Shown here in pieces: positions 1-7,948 of a stretch of DNA of 40,741 nucleotides (position 1 is the stretch's first letter; each line of letters begins with the position of its first letter). The notes under the pieces were generated by a model. That model saw only the letters and a list, made by a program, of their open reading frames with translations. It was not told the origin of the DNA and made no database searches. The DNA comes from Paludibacteraceae bacterium. GTDB lineage: Bacteria > Bacteroidota > Bacteroidia > Bacteroidales > Paludibacteraceae. Made by a program: the position numbers and the translations under genes. The DNA lies in the NCBI GenBank assembly GCA_024401435.1, contig JAKSLB010000031.1:1-40741 (forward strand). The letters are read 5' to 3'.

Positions 1-55
1 CTGGCATTGCAGATTATTTTGGTATGCCTTTTCATGTTTAGCGGACACCAATAAT
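1..55 (+). mobile_element. 3' end of a probable IS transposase gene plus element end
   Basis: Reading codons from base 3, the sequence encodes GIADYFGMPFHV and stops at TAG 39-41. An inverted copy at the other end of the window (40705-40741, minus strand) encodes TGIADYFCMSF and stops. The two differ mainly at third codon positions, so both were under coding selection. The conserved block continues over the stop as TTTAGCGGACA, as expected where a transposase gene ends inside the terminal repeat of an insertion sequence. The gene body lies outside the window, so the IS family cannot be named. That it is a transposase is inferred from the multi-copy, end-linked arrangement. Confidence 0.55.
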
Positions 56-104
56 AAAAATTATGCTGCATTCATGAATCCGTTTATATTCTTAAATGCA
101 GCAT
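56..104 (-). terminator. Rho-independent terminator of the esterase-expansin gene
   Basis: The arms ATGCTGCATT (63-72) and AATGCAGCAT (95-104) form a perfect 10-bp stem. Read on the minus strand it is followed by AATTTTTATT. It lies 20 bp beyond the stop codon of the minus-strand gene. Confidence 0.75.
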
Positions 105-123
105 TTGTTAATGTATATTTTCT

Positions 124-2145
124 TTATTTTCTTATTTCCACTTTGCTGAATTTTTCAAAATAGAGTTTAAGAAGGTGTAGTTTGTCCCATCGTTGAGAAA
201 ATGCAAGATATTCTTCTCTTTGTGTGGTAGTAAAAATGATTCTTCCTAATAAATCATAAACTTCAATTTTTTGAATATCGTCACTCCATAAGAGGGTGTT
301 CTCAATTTCATTTGTAAAACTTTCATCCCCACAATTGGATTTTGGAAACTGAACACCTAAATCTATTTCAACACCTGCTTCATATTTTACATTCTCTACA
401 TAAACAACATCACCATGTTCATCAGTTAATCTAAATGAATAAGGTCCGCATTGTGAAGAATTCTCATCGATTCCTTTTTGTTCCACGAAATAATTGTACA
501 TTTCACGATGAATAGGTGCGTAAGTTCCATCAGAACGTTTGTATTCTATGCTTTTAATACGATATTTGATGTCGTAGAATAAAGCTTTAAAATAGAACGG
601 ACTAGTTCCTTTCTCAAATAAGACTTTTATGTTTTTATTTTCTTCGCAAGGAACAAATCTCCATTTGATAGGAACACGACCATCTTCTAATTTCGCAATT
701 GTTGTGAATGCGTCTGTCGAAAAATCAATGTCGCCCATTTTGCATTCAGGACACCGATCCACAACTTTCACCGTGATTTCTCCTATTGGTCCTTGTACTT
801 TGACACAAGCACCACAAGCATAACTACTATCGTATTGAATATGATTCATGGCACAGTGATAAAAATCGCCTTCTTCCACGAAAATTCCACAATTGCCACC
901 ATTACTTCCTGCTATACCGCCGTATTGGGTTCCTTCACCAGTGTACCATGTGGAGTCACAAGCTAATCTTTCTATTTGTATTGGCTCGTCATATTCCTCA
1001 GGATCTGTATATGTCATATCTTTATTGATGGTAACGTTTGCTGGGAAACAGAATGAAGGATCTTTCCTTTCGTAGATAGATTCTTTCATACTTTCCTGAG
1101 TCCTATCCAATTGTTGTTTGAATATGATTTTCCCGTTGTATTGAATGGTAATAGGTAGAGAAAGATCTACCATGTCATCATCCAACCAAATGGTTATTTC
1201 TTGATAATCCATTTGGTCAATGAAGATTGTGTTGTTTTCGATTCTTGCATCAAATGTATTTCCTCTTTTAGGTGTTATGGAAGAGGGAAGGGATACCCAG
1301 TAAAAGGCTTTGCGTAAGCATTCTTCTTGGGTCCATATGATTTGTTTCGGATGAGCATCTCTGGTATATTTGTTCATCCAACTGATAGCTGCTGTATCTG
1401 TTTGATCCATCCAATGGCTTTTTCCTGCGACAATGTTTGTTTGGTGAATGTATTTGTTTGGTACAGTTTGACTTAGAGAATCCATTTCAACACCTCTTTT
1501 TTGAACTTCAAGGTTTCGGTCGTAGGCAGAGTCCAGGGCACCCACCCACATCATAAAAGGAGTGTTGACTAGGTTCCGTAGTCCTACATCACCAGGGTGA
1601 CCAGCCATCATAGAAGCAGCGGCCCAGTGATCTGCTAAACGGGGAGCTAATCTCCATACACCGTCGCCCCCAGCTGAATAACCTAAAATATAAACTTTGT
1701 CCGGATTGATGTTCTCTTTGACAATCATCATTGTAATAAGATCTTGAAATAGGGAGTCGATAGGCGCTTTGAACCACATATCCCAGTCATCCCAAGGAGC
1801 TCTGGGTGCTACATAGATGCCTTGTGGGGAATATAGATAAATTTGATTTTCCCATTGTTGATCGTTTGTTTCTTTGGTTGTGTTACCACCTCCATGCATG
1901 GAAATCCATAGACTACGACCACCTTGGGGCTCTTCACCTCTAATGATATAACCTAAAGGTAATGTTAAGTCATCTCGACGGATGATATGTTCTTGATATG
2001 CTTGATCATATTGCCTTGACATTTGTGCTTTCCATTCGGAAATAACCTGTTTCTTTATGTCAGCAGCTTCCTGTTCGCTAAGTTGAGCGGACATTGAGTT
2101 GCATAAACCTATGCATGCCAATAGAAAATATAAGTGTTTTTTCAT
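124..2145 (-). CDS. Secreted esterase-expansin fusion with T9SS sorting domain
   Basis: A 673-residue predicted secreted plant-wall-active protein. Residues 1-21 are a signal peptide ending MSAQ. Residues ~60-265 are an alpha/beta hydrolase of the PHB-depolymerase/feruloyl-esterase type: oxyanion motif HGGG (84-87), nucleophile motif GYSAGG with Ser157, candidate Asp205 and His244. Residues ~395-500 match the expansin double-psi beta-barrel domain (CGACVKV, VVDRCPEC with Asp463, GDIDFS with Asp474, IKWRFVPC). Residues ~505-600 match the second expansin domain (CBM63): KSIEYKRSDG, MYNYFVE, SFRLTDEHG, VQFP. The C-terminal ~60 residues contain KIEVYDLLGRII, a T9SS type A sorting-domain signature, although the rest of that domain is atypical. 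Likely role: cleaving ester links and loosening cellulose/hemicellulose contacts at the cell surface. Single-gene unit, divergent from the lipoprotein gene. Substrate specificity of the esterase is unknown. Confidence 0.85.
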   Translation of the reverse strand: MKKHLYFLLACIGLCNSMSAQLSEQEAADIKKQVISEWKAQMSRQYDQAYQEHIIRRDDLTLPLGYIIRGEEPQGGRSLWISMHGGGNTTKETNDQQWENQIYLYSPQGIYVAPRAPWDDWDMWFKAPIDSLFQDLITMMIVKENINPDKVYILGYSAGGDGVWRLAPRLADHWAAASMMAGHPGDVGLRNLVNTPFMMWVGALDSAYDRNLEVQKRGVEMDSLSQTVPNKYIHQTNIVAGKSHWMDQTDTAAISWMNKYTRDAHPKQIIWTQEECLRKAFYWVSLPSSITPKRGNTFDARIENNTIFIDQMDYQEITIWLDDDMVDLSLPITIQYNGKIIFKQQLDRTQESMKESIYERKDPSFCFPANVTINKDMTYTDPEEYDEPIQIERLACDSTWYTGEGTQYGGIAGSNGGNCGIFVEEGDFYHCAMNHIQYDSSYACGACVKVQGPIGEITVKVVDRCPECKMGDIDFSTDAFTTIAKLEDGRVPIKWRFVPCEENKNIKVLFEKGTSPFYFKALFYDIKYRIKSIEYKRSDGTYAPIHREMYNYFVEQKGIDENSSQCGPYSFRLTDEHGDVVYVENVKYEAGVEIDLGVQFPKSNCGDESFTNEIENTLLWSDDIQKIEVYDLLGRIIFTTTQREEYLAFSQRWDKLHLLKLYFEKFSKVEIRK

Positions 2146-2236
2146 TCTGTATTAATTTATGGTAAAGTGTTTTTATTGATGAACTTAGATAATGAAAAAA
2201 ATCTAAAACTCGCTAATTTTCATATCATTATGTTTG

Positions 2237-2244
2237 CAAATGTA
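2237..2244 (-). promoter_or_regulatory. -7 box TACATTTG, esterase-expansin gene
   Basis: The minus strand reads TACATTTG, a full match to the Bacteroidetes -7 consensus TAnnTTTG, about 92 bp before the start codon. No clear TTTG -33 box is visible at the usual distance. Confidence 0.6.
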
Positions 2245-2307
2245 ATAAATATTTAGATGTATATAGAAGAGATTGGTAAGAAAAGAGATTCTCTAAAATA
2301 AAATTTA

Positions 2308-2315
2308 TATATTTG
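2308..2315 (+). promoter_or_regulatory. -7 box TATATTTG, lipoprotein gene
   Basis: TATATTTG matches TAnnTTTG about 92 bp before the ATG at 2407. With the minus-strand box at 2237-2244 it makes 2146-2406 a divergent promoter region. I see nothing else there. Confidence 0.6.
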
Positions 2316-2406
2316 CAAACCTAATTCTTTTATTGTTTAGATTAAATAGAATCGGAGTAGTATTTATGGGTTTTACTATGAAAGATTCTCTAAAAAAATA
2401 GAGCAT

Positions 2407-2865
2407 ATGAGAAATTTAAAAATTTTTTATTGGGTAAGTATTATTTTAGTGGCTTTTTTAGGCCTAAATTCGTGTCATACTGAATATACAGATGAGGATT
2501 ATTTGGTAGGTGATCCATGGCATTTGACAAAAACTGTCCATTATGTTCAAGAGCGTTCTCATTGGACAGAAGATTTCACTGAATATGAAGATGATGATGT
2601 GGCGTATAAATTTTATAGAAATGGAGATCTTCGCATTAGAACAACGAGAGTAACTCATTTTAATCGTATTTATGCAGATTGGATTGATGGAAGTTGGCGT
2701 TTGAGAGGTGATGATTTGGTGTTGCGTACGCGAGATGGTGTATGGAATTATCAAATTGGAGAATTAACGGATTGGCGTATGGTGCTTATTTATTATCAGG
2801 ATGTTTATGATGATAATGATCGTTTCCTATATGAGGAACGTGTAGAGGAATTCTATAATAGATAA
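2407..2865 (+). CDS. Small lipoprotein, unknown function
   Basis: A 152-residue protein with a hydrophobic leader and lipobox GLNSC, so Cys23 is the predicted lipidation site and the protein should sit in an outer or inner membrane leaflet. The mature part is rich in Asp, Tyr, Trp and Arg. It has alternating strands such as YKFYRNGDLRIR and GSWRLRGDDLVLRTRDG, which resemble the small lipocalin-like beta-barrel lipoproteins common in Bacteroidetes (weak likeness, no diagnostic motif). It is followed by a hairpin at 2920-2947 that probably ends the transcript, so it may be monocistronic. Function not recognised. Confidence 0.75.
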   Translation: MRNLKIFYWVSIILVAFLGLNSCHTEYTDEDYLVGDPWHLTKTVHYVQERSHWTEDFTEYEDDDVAYKFYRNGDLRIRTTRVTHFNRIYADWIDGSWRLRGDDLVLRTRDGVWNYQIGELTDWRMVLIYYQDVYDDNDRFLYEERVEEFYNR

Positions 2866-2919
2866 GGATCTCAATAGAGAATAATCACTATTGTAAATTA
2901 TTTTTAAGTGCAAATAATT

Positions 2920-2950
2920 AGGGGAATTAGTGTTAGTTCCCCTTTAATAA
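2920..2950 (+). terminator. Hairpin between lipoprotein and AICAR transformylase genes
   Basis: AGGGGAA (2920-2926) pairs with TTCCCCT (2937-2943) across a 10-nt loop, followed by TTAATAATTT. It ends 8 bp before the ATG at 2959, so it may be a weak terminator or may affect translation of the downstream gene. It would lie inside coding sequence if the upstream GTG at 2908 were the start, which argues against that start. Confidence 0.5.
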
Positions 2951-2958
2951 TTTATAAA

Positions 2959-4137
2959 ATGGCAAAAGAATTAGAATTGAAGTATGGGTGTAATCCCAAT
3001 CAGAAACCTTCTCGCATATTTATGGAAGAAGGAGAATTGCCTATTCAGGTATTGAATGGTCGTCCTGGATACATAAATTTTTTGGATGCATTTAATAGTT
3101 GGCAGTTGGTCAAAGAATTAAAAGAAGCAACAGGTCTTCCTGCAGCAGCTTCGTTTAAGCATGTAAGTCCTGCGGGTGCGGCAGTCGCTGTTGAACTATC
3201 AGATACATTAAAGAAAATTTATTTTGTCGATGATGCAAAACTTTCTCCTTTAGCAACGGCTTATGCAAGAGCAAGAGGTGCTGATCGTATGTCGTCTTAT
3301 GGCGATTTTATTGCGTTATCGGATGTGTGTGATGAGGAGACGGCATTTCTTATAAACAGAGAAGTTTCTGACGGAGTGATTGCTCCTGGTTATACAGATA
3401 GAGCTTTGGAAATACTTAAAAACAAGAGAAAAGGAACCTATAACGTTATTCAAATAGATCCTTCCTATAAACCTAATCCAATTGAACGAAAACAAGTGTA
3501 TGGCATTACGTTTGAACAAGGACGTAATGAAGTTAAGTTGGATGAGTCTTTGTTTAAAGAATTCCCTACTCAAAAGAAATCATTTACTTCAGAAGCCAAA
3601 AGAGATCTTTTGATTGCTTTGATTACTTTGAAATATACACAATCGAATTCTGTATGTTATGCGAAGGATGGACAAGCAATTGGAATTGGAGCCGGGCAAC
3701 AATCTCGTATCCATTGTACTCGATTGGCTGGAAATAAGGCTGATATATGGTTCTTGCGTCAGCATCCAAAAGTGATGAATTTACCGTTTAAGGAGGGAAT
3801 TCGTCGTGCAGATAGAGATAATACAATTGATGTATATATTTCAGAAGATGAACATGATGATGTATTGCGAGATGGCGCATGGCAACAATTCTTTACTGAA
3901 CAACCTTCTGTTTTTACAAAAGAAGAAAAAAGAGCATGGTTGGATAAAATGGAGAAAGTCGCTTTAGGTTCAGACGCATTTTTCCCATTTGGCGATAATA
4001 TCGAAAGAGCTCATAAGAGTGGAGTAGAGTTTATTGCTCAACCTGGTGGTTCTGTCAGAGATGATAATGTTATAGAAACATGTGACAAATATGGAATGAC
4101 GATGACCTTTACGGGAGTCCGTTTATTCCATCATTAA
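2959..4137 (+). CDS. purH: AICAR transformylase, single-domain PurH type
   Basis: A 392-residue protein catalysing formyl transfer from 10-formyl-THF to AICAR, the penultimate step of IMP synthesis. It begins directly with the transformylase fold (LKYGCNPNQKPSRIF) and has the catalytic Lys-His pair in SFKHVSPAGAA (Lys67, His68), plus the family blocks SNSVCYAKDGQAIGIGAGQQSR and GSDAFFPFGDNIERA. The IMP cyclohydrolase domain that precedes it in the ~520-residue bifunctional PurH is absent, so cyclisation must be done by another protein. Start: the ORF can be extended to a GTG at 2908, but ATG 2959 gives the natural N-terminus MAKELELKYG and avoids translating the hairpin. Cytoplasmic. Terminator follows at 4161-4195. 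Confidence 0.9.
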   Translation: MAKELELKYGCNPNQKPSRIFMEEGELPIQVLNGRPGYINFLDAFNSWQLVKELKEATGLPAAASFKHVSPAGAAVAVELSDTLKKIYFVDDAKLSPLATAYARARGADRMSSYGDFIALSDVCDEETAFLINREVSDGVIAPGYTDRALEILKNKRKGTYNVIQIDPSYKPNPIERKQVYGITFEQGRNEVKLDESLFKEFPTQKKSFTSEAKRDLLIALITLKYTQSNSVCYAKDGQAIGIGAGQQSRIHCTRLAGNKADIWFLRQHPKVMNLPFKEGIRRADRDNTIDVYISEDEHDDVLRDGAWQQFFTEQPSVFTKEEKRAWLDKMEKVALGSDAFFPFGDNIERAHKSGVEFIAQPGGSVRDDNVIETCDKYGMTMTFTGVRLFHH

Positions 4138-4160
4138 TTTTTCATATAGAATAAAAATAA

Positions 4161-4195
4161 AGGTTCCAATTAGTAAAATAGTTGGAACTTTTTTT
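4161..4195 (+). terminator. Terminator after AICAR transformylase
   Basis: GTTCCAA (4163-4169) pairs with TTGGAAC (4182-4188), extended by weaker outer pairs and followed by TTTTTTT. Confidence 0.85.
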
Positions 4196-4273
4196 GTGGA
4201 TTCTAACTGTGTTACATTATGCTTATGGACTCAAAATCGTTGCACGAATCGTCTGTTAAACAATAAATTTCTG

Positions 4274-4281
4274 TAAATTTG
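4274..4281 (+). promoter_or_regulatory. -7 box TAAATTTG, LRR gene
   Basis: TAAATTTG matches TAnnTTTG 82 bp before the ATG at 4363. No -33 TTTG at standard spacing. Confidence 0.55.
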
Positions 4282-4362
4282 TCGGTAAAAACAATAATAT
4301 TATTGATAATTATCAAATAATTAATATGTTACAATTTTTTTCTATGCTAAATTAGAATTTAT

Positions 4363-6639
4363 ATGAGATATTCGAATGTGACTATAAAAGGCGTTTCATA
4401 TTTTGAAGATTGTGAAGATTGTGACGCTATAGCTATATATTTGAGAGACGGGTGGAATTGTCTAGAAAGGATTTTTTCAAAATTCTCAAATTATGATTTT
4501 ACAACGATTGAGATCTTAGAGAATGTGGAATTAGAAGGGAAGATTTGTAAAGTCGTGAGTATTGGAAGTTTTGGAGAGGATCAGAAAGTAGAAAAAGTCA
4601 TCTTACCCAAATCAATAGAGAGAATAAAACGCTCTGCTTTTCGTAATTGTTCTAACTTAAAAGAAATAAATTTACCTTCTTCTCTGGAAGAAATTGAATG
4701 TCGTGCTTTTGAAGGATGTAAAAATCTTCAAAGAATAGAAATACCAGAGTCTGTTAAATTCATAGATGAATCTGTTTTTGAAGGGTGCGAAAACCTATGT
4801 GAGGTAAAATTGCCTTCTGGTTTGGAAAGTATAGGCGATTCTGCGTTTAAAAATTGCGTTAATTTAAAAAAGATTAATTTACCGGAATCTTTGTATTATA
4901 TAGGTAAAAATGCCTTTAGCAACTGTAAATCATTGGAACAGATTATAATACCGAATGATGTTATATCTATACAAGGTAAGACATTTGAATCGTGTGAATC
5001 TCTTCGAAAAGTTTCTATTCCAGGTTCTGTTGGAAATATTGGTTGTGAAGCATTTTGTTCTTGTACTTCATTGGAAGAGTTAGAAATAGGAGAAGGTGTT
5101 AAATGTATTGATTCTTCTGCATTTGAATGTTGTGAGAGTTTGAAGTTTGTGAAAATTCCCAATACTGTCACTTATATGTCAGAGTGTGTGTTTAATGGGT
5201 GTACAAGCTTAAAAAATGTTGTCCTTTCTAATTCTTTGTCTATAATAAAGGATGAAACTTTTTCAGATTGTGAGTCGTTGGAGTCTATAGAAATTCCAGA
5301 AGGAGTTATTACGATAGAAGAATTTGCATTTGACGGGTGTACTAATTTAAAAGAGGTTAAATTGCCGAATACATTAGTTCGTGATGAAGGTTCATTTGGT
5401 AATTGCCCATCTTTAAATAAGATAGATTTTCCGTATGCATTGAGATATCTTTGTGATGATTATGTTAAGACGGTTAATTTACCAAGTGAACTTAATTATA
5501 TTGAAGATGGTGATGAACAAAAAGTTTCTATAGATAGATTTCCGGATACTATTAATGATGCAATTTCAGTGGAAATGGAACCTTCATTTTCTTCAAGAAT
5601 ATTTGCTTCGGATTCAACTATGAAGTTCTTTGTTTTAAATGAAAAAAGTTGTGCTTTGTTGTCTTATAGAGGAGATGCTACTGAATTGGAAATTCCGAGT
5701 CATGTATTTAATTTTTTGGAGCAATATGAGGTCACATCTATTTTTAAAGGGGCATTTTACAATGCATCAAACTTAAAAACAGTAGTTATCCCAGCTTCTG
5801 TAAAAGTAATGTATTATGATGACACAATCGAATTTATAAGTCAAAATCCTTATCTTATTTATACCGATTTTATGTACCTATATTCGGATGAAGTTTTTTA
5901 TTCCAATTATGCTGATTACCCTAAATCTGTTCATAAAAAATTGAGTTTGGTAAGGCAATACAATGATTATCTCTTTACTCAAAAAGATTTCTATATGCGG
6001 CGAGTTACGGATATGGGAATGGATGGTTGTTTCGTTTCCACATTGCAGGATGGTAAACTGATTACTAAAGATTGGGTAACTTATGAAGAAATCAGGAATA
6101 TATTGCCCTGTTTAATAGAACAACAAATTTTCGAAATTTCTGAAAAAAATATTTTTATTACTTTGCATAATTATATTGCATCTCGATTGTATGATGAAGA
6201 AGATTATCCATATTTTCGATGGGAAAATGGTCAGAGCATAGCTGTCAATTTGAGAGTAATGATAGTGGATAATGGGAATGTTGTTTATGAATATCAAAAA
6301 GAAGATACTTCAGAAAATGTATATGATGAAGAAGAGGAATATCATTATTTTGATGAGGATTTTATGGATGAAATAAAATGGTATGAGTTTAGTTCTCGAT
6401 ATAGAATTTTCTCTGATGCTACAGTTGAACAAATAAAGTACATGGAAGATTCCTATCCGGAAGTTTTTAAAAATAGAGGAACTTTCTATAATAAAAAGGA
6501 AATAGTTGATTCCGATTTTATTTATTTTAAATTCTACGAGGACGCTGTAAATGCAGCAAAGTTACTTTCATTAAAATGTCAGTTAAAGTGTATGGTTGCA
6601 GTATGCTGTAGTAGTTGTGATGAGGAACTTGATGGTTGA
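4363..6639 (+). CDS. BspA-type leucine-rich repeat protein, no export signal
   Basis: A 758-residue protein. Residues ~72-355 hold about twelve 23-residue repeats of the Treponema/BspA (LRR_5) kind, each close to a pattern of LPxSLxxIxxxAFxxCxxLKEI, and one further repeat lies near 455-480 (FKGAFYNASNLKTVVIP). Such repeats form a curved protein-binding surface. The N-terminal ~70 residues (with DCEDCDAIAIYLRDGW) and the C-terminal ~270 residues (acidic, Tyr-rich, ending in several Cys) match no domain I recognise. Unlike most BspA-like surface proteins it has no signal peptide, lipobox or T9SS sorting domain, so it is predicted to be cytoplasmic. The plug-family gene starts 34 bp downstream on the same strand and may be co-transcribed. 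The binding partner is unknown. Confidence 0.85.
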   Translation: MRYSNVTIKGVSYFEDCEDCDAIAIYLRDGWNCLERIFSKFSNYDFTTIEILENVELEGKICKVVSIGSFGEDQKVEKVILPKSIERIKRSAFRNCSNLKEINLPSSLEEIECRAFEGCKNLQRIEIPESVKFIDESVFEGCENLCEVKLPSGLESIGDSAFKNCVNLKKINLPESLYYIGKNAFSNCKSLEQIIIPNDVISIQGKTFESCESLRKVSIPGSVGNIGCEAFCSCTSLEELEIGEGVKCIDSSAFECCESLKFVKIPNTVTYMSECVFNGCTSLKNVVLSNSLSIIKDETFSDCESLESIEIPEGVITIEEFAFDGCTNLKEVKLPNTLVRDEGSFGNCPSLNKIDFPYALRYLCDDYVKTVNLPSELNYIEDGDEQKVSIDRFPDTINDAISVEMEPSFSSRIFASDSTMKFFVLNEKSCALLSYRGDATELEIPSHVFNFLEQYEVTSIFKGAFYNASNLKTVVIPASVKVMYYDDTIEFISQNPYLIYTDFMYLYSDEVFYSNYADYPKSVHKKLSLVRQYNDYLFTQKDFYMRRVTDMGMDGCFVSTLQDGKLITKDWVTYEEIRNILPCLIEQQIFEISEKNIFITLHNYIASRLYDEEDYPYFRWENGQSIAVNLRVMIVDNGNVVYEYQKEDTSENVYDEEEEYHYFDEDFMDEIKWYEFSSRYRIFSDATVEQIKYMEDSYPEVFKNRGTFYNKKEIVDSDFIYFKFYEDAVNAAKLLSLKCQLKCMVAVCCSSCDEELDG

Positions 6640-6672
6640 TGATAAAATAATGTAATAAACGTTATTCTATAG

Positions 6673-7944
6673 ATGGGTATGAAATTTTGGAAAAATAGAG
6701 CTTTTGTATTAATTGCGTACATCTTATCATGTGTGGTAGGGTATAGTGCAGAAGGTTTCCGTACACGCGTTTTTACGGATAATATAAAAACACTTCAATT
6801 ATATTTGAATGATAATCAATTAGATTATCCTGTGATGGATATTCATTCGAATGATTATATAACCGTATCATTTGATTATATGTCTTCCGACTATCCTCAT
6901 TTGGCATATAAGATTCAATTGTGTCATGCAGATTGGACCCCCTCTTCCATGGAAGAGTTAGAATATATGGAAGGCTTGAATGAGGTGGTTATAGAAGATC
7001 CTGTTATATCTACAAATACGACATTCGATTATGCTCATTTTTCTTTCAAAATTCCGAATGAAGATTTGAAATTATTGGTATCTGGAAATTATATAGTAAA
7101 GGTTTATGATACCGATGTTCCTAATGAAATCTTGTTAATCGGTTGTTTCTCTGTGGTAGATAATAAGATTGGTCTTCGAGGAAATGTCGATGGTAAGTCA
7201 ATATATGGAGTTAAGAAAGAGTATCAACATCTTTCTTTTGAATTGTTCCCGAGTGATAAATTTAGTGTTATGCCAGATGAGTTGATTGTTGTGGTAAGGC
7301 AGAATGGTCGTCATGATAATGAGGTGTATAATCTCAAACCAACGTATGTAAAACCAGAATCGATTATTTATGATGATGAGAGAAAATTATCATTTGAGGG
7401 AGGTAAAGAGTATAATATATTAGATTTTTCGCATCGGTTTCGGTTTAGTGGAAGAATCGAGACGATAAAGTTTCACCATCCGTATTATCATGTAGAGACA
7501 TATCCAGGAAAATTAGAAAAATATAGTTATTATAAAGATGTAAATGGACACTTTAAAGTTCATGGACAAGATATATGGAGTGAGGCTGAAATAGATTATT
7601 CTATTGTACATTTTACCTATCCGATGGATGACCCATGGTTAGATGGAAGTGTTTACGTAATGGGAGGGTTTAATGATAATTGGTTAGATGAATCGAACAA
7701 AATGGTATATAACTTTGAACGACACCAATATGAGTTAGCTATGGTATTGAAAAACGGAGGGTATAATTTCCAATATGCTTTTTTACCTGCTGATTGGAAT
7801 GCCGCTTCTCTTCAACGTACGTCAGGTTCTTATTGGGAAACGGAAAACAGTTATCAGATTTATGTTTATTATCATCCATTAGGATCCAATCAAGATTATG
7901 ATCAACTCGTTGGATTCTTTGAAATTTATTCGCAAGAACAATAG
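6673..7944 (+). CDS. DUF5103 protein, T9SS plug family
   Basis: A 423-residue secreted or periplasmic protein with an N-terminal signal (hydrophobic 10-25, ending GYSAEG). The body matches the DUF5103 family: FRTRVFTDNIKTLQLYLN, SFDYMSSDYPHLAYKIQLCHADW, SGNYIVKVYD and, near the end, VYVMGGFNDNW followed by YNFQYAFLP. Family members are annotated as type IX secretion plug proteins because one was found blocking the periplasmic side of the SprA translocon channel when no substrate is present. That role here is by family membership. Start: ATG 6673 or ATG 6679 (two residues shorter) cannot be separated. It follows the LRR gene by 33 bp and converges with the amylase gene, leaving only 4 bp between stops. 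Confidence 0.8.
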   Translation: MGMKFWKNRAFVLIAYILSCVVGYSAEGFRTRVFTDNIKTLQLYLNDNQLDYPVMDIHSNDYITVSFDYMSSDYPHLAYKIQLCHADWTPSSMEELEYMEGLNEVVIEDPVISTNTTFDYAHFSFKIPNEDLKLLVSGNYIVKVYDTDVPNEILLIGCFSVVDNKIGLRGNVDGKSIYGVKKEYQHLSFELFPSDKFSVMPDELIVVVRQNGRHDNEVYNLKPTYVKPESIIYDDERKLSFEGGKEYNILDFSHRFRFSGRIETIKFHHPYYHVETYPGKLEKYSYYKDVNGHFKVHGQDIWSEAEIDYSIVHFTYPMDDPWLDGSVYVMGGFNDNWLDESNKMVYNFERHQYELAMVLKNGGYNFQYAFLPADWNAASLQRTSGSYWETENSYQIYVYYHPLGSNQDYDQLVGFFEIYSQEQ

Positions 7945-7948
7945 CTTA

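Noticed and set aside
2908-2958. Longer GTG start for the AICAR transformylase gene
   Set aside because: The extra 17 residues include a hairpin in the mRNA and have no family counterpart; ATG 2959 gives the normal N-terminus.
4600-5440. DNA tandem repeat of about 69 bp
   Set aside because: It is the diverged coding of the 23-residue LRRs, with no near-identical units at DNA level.
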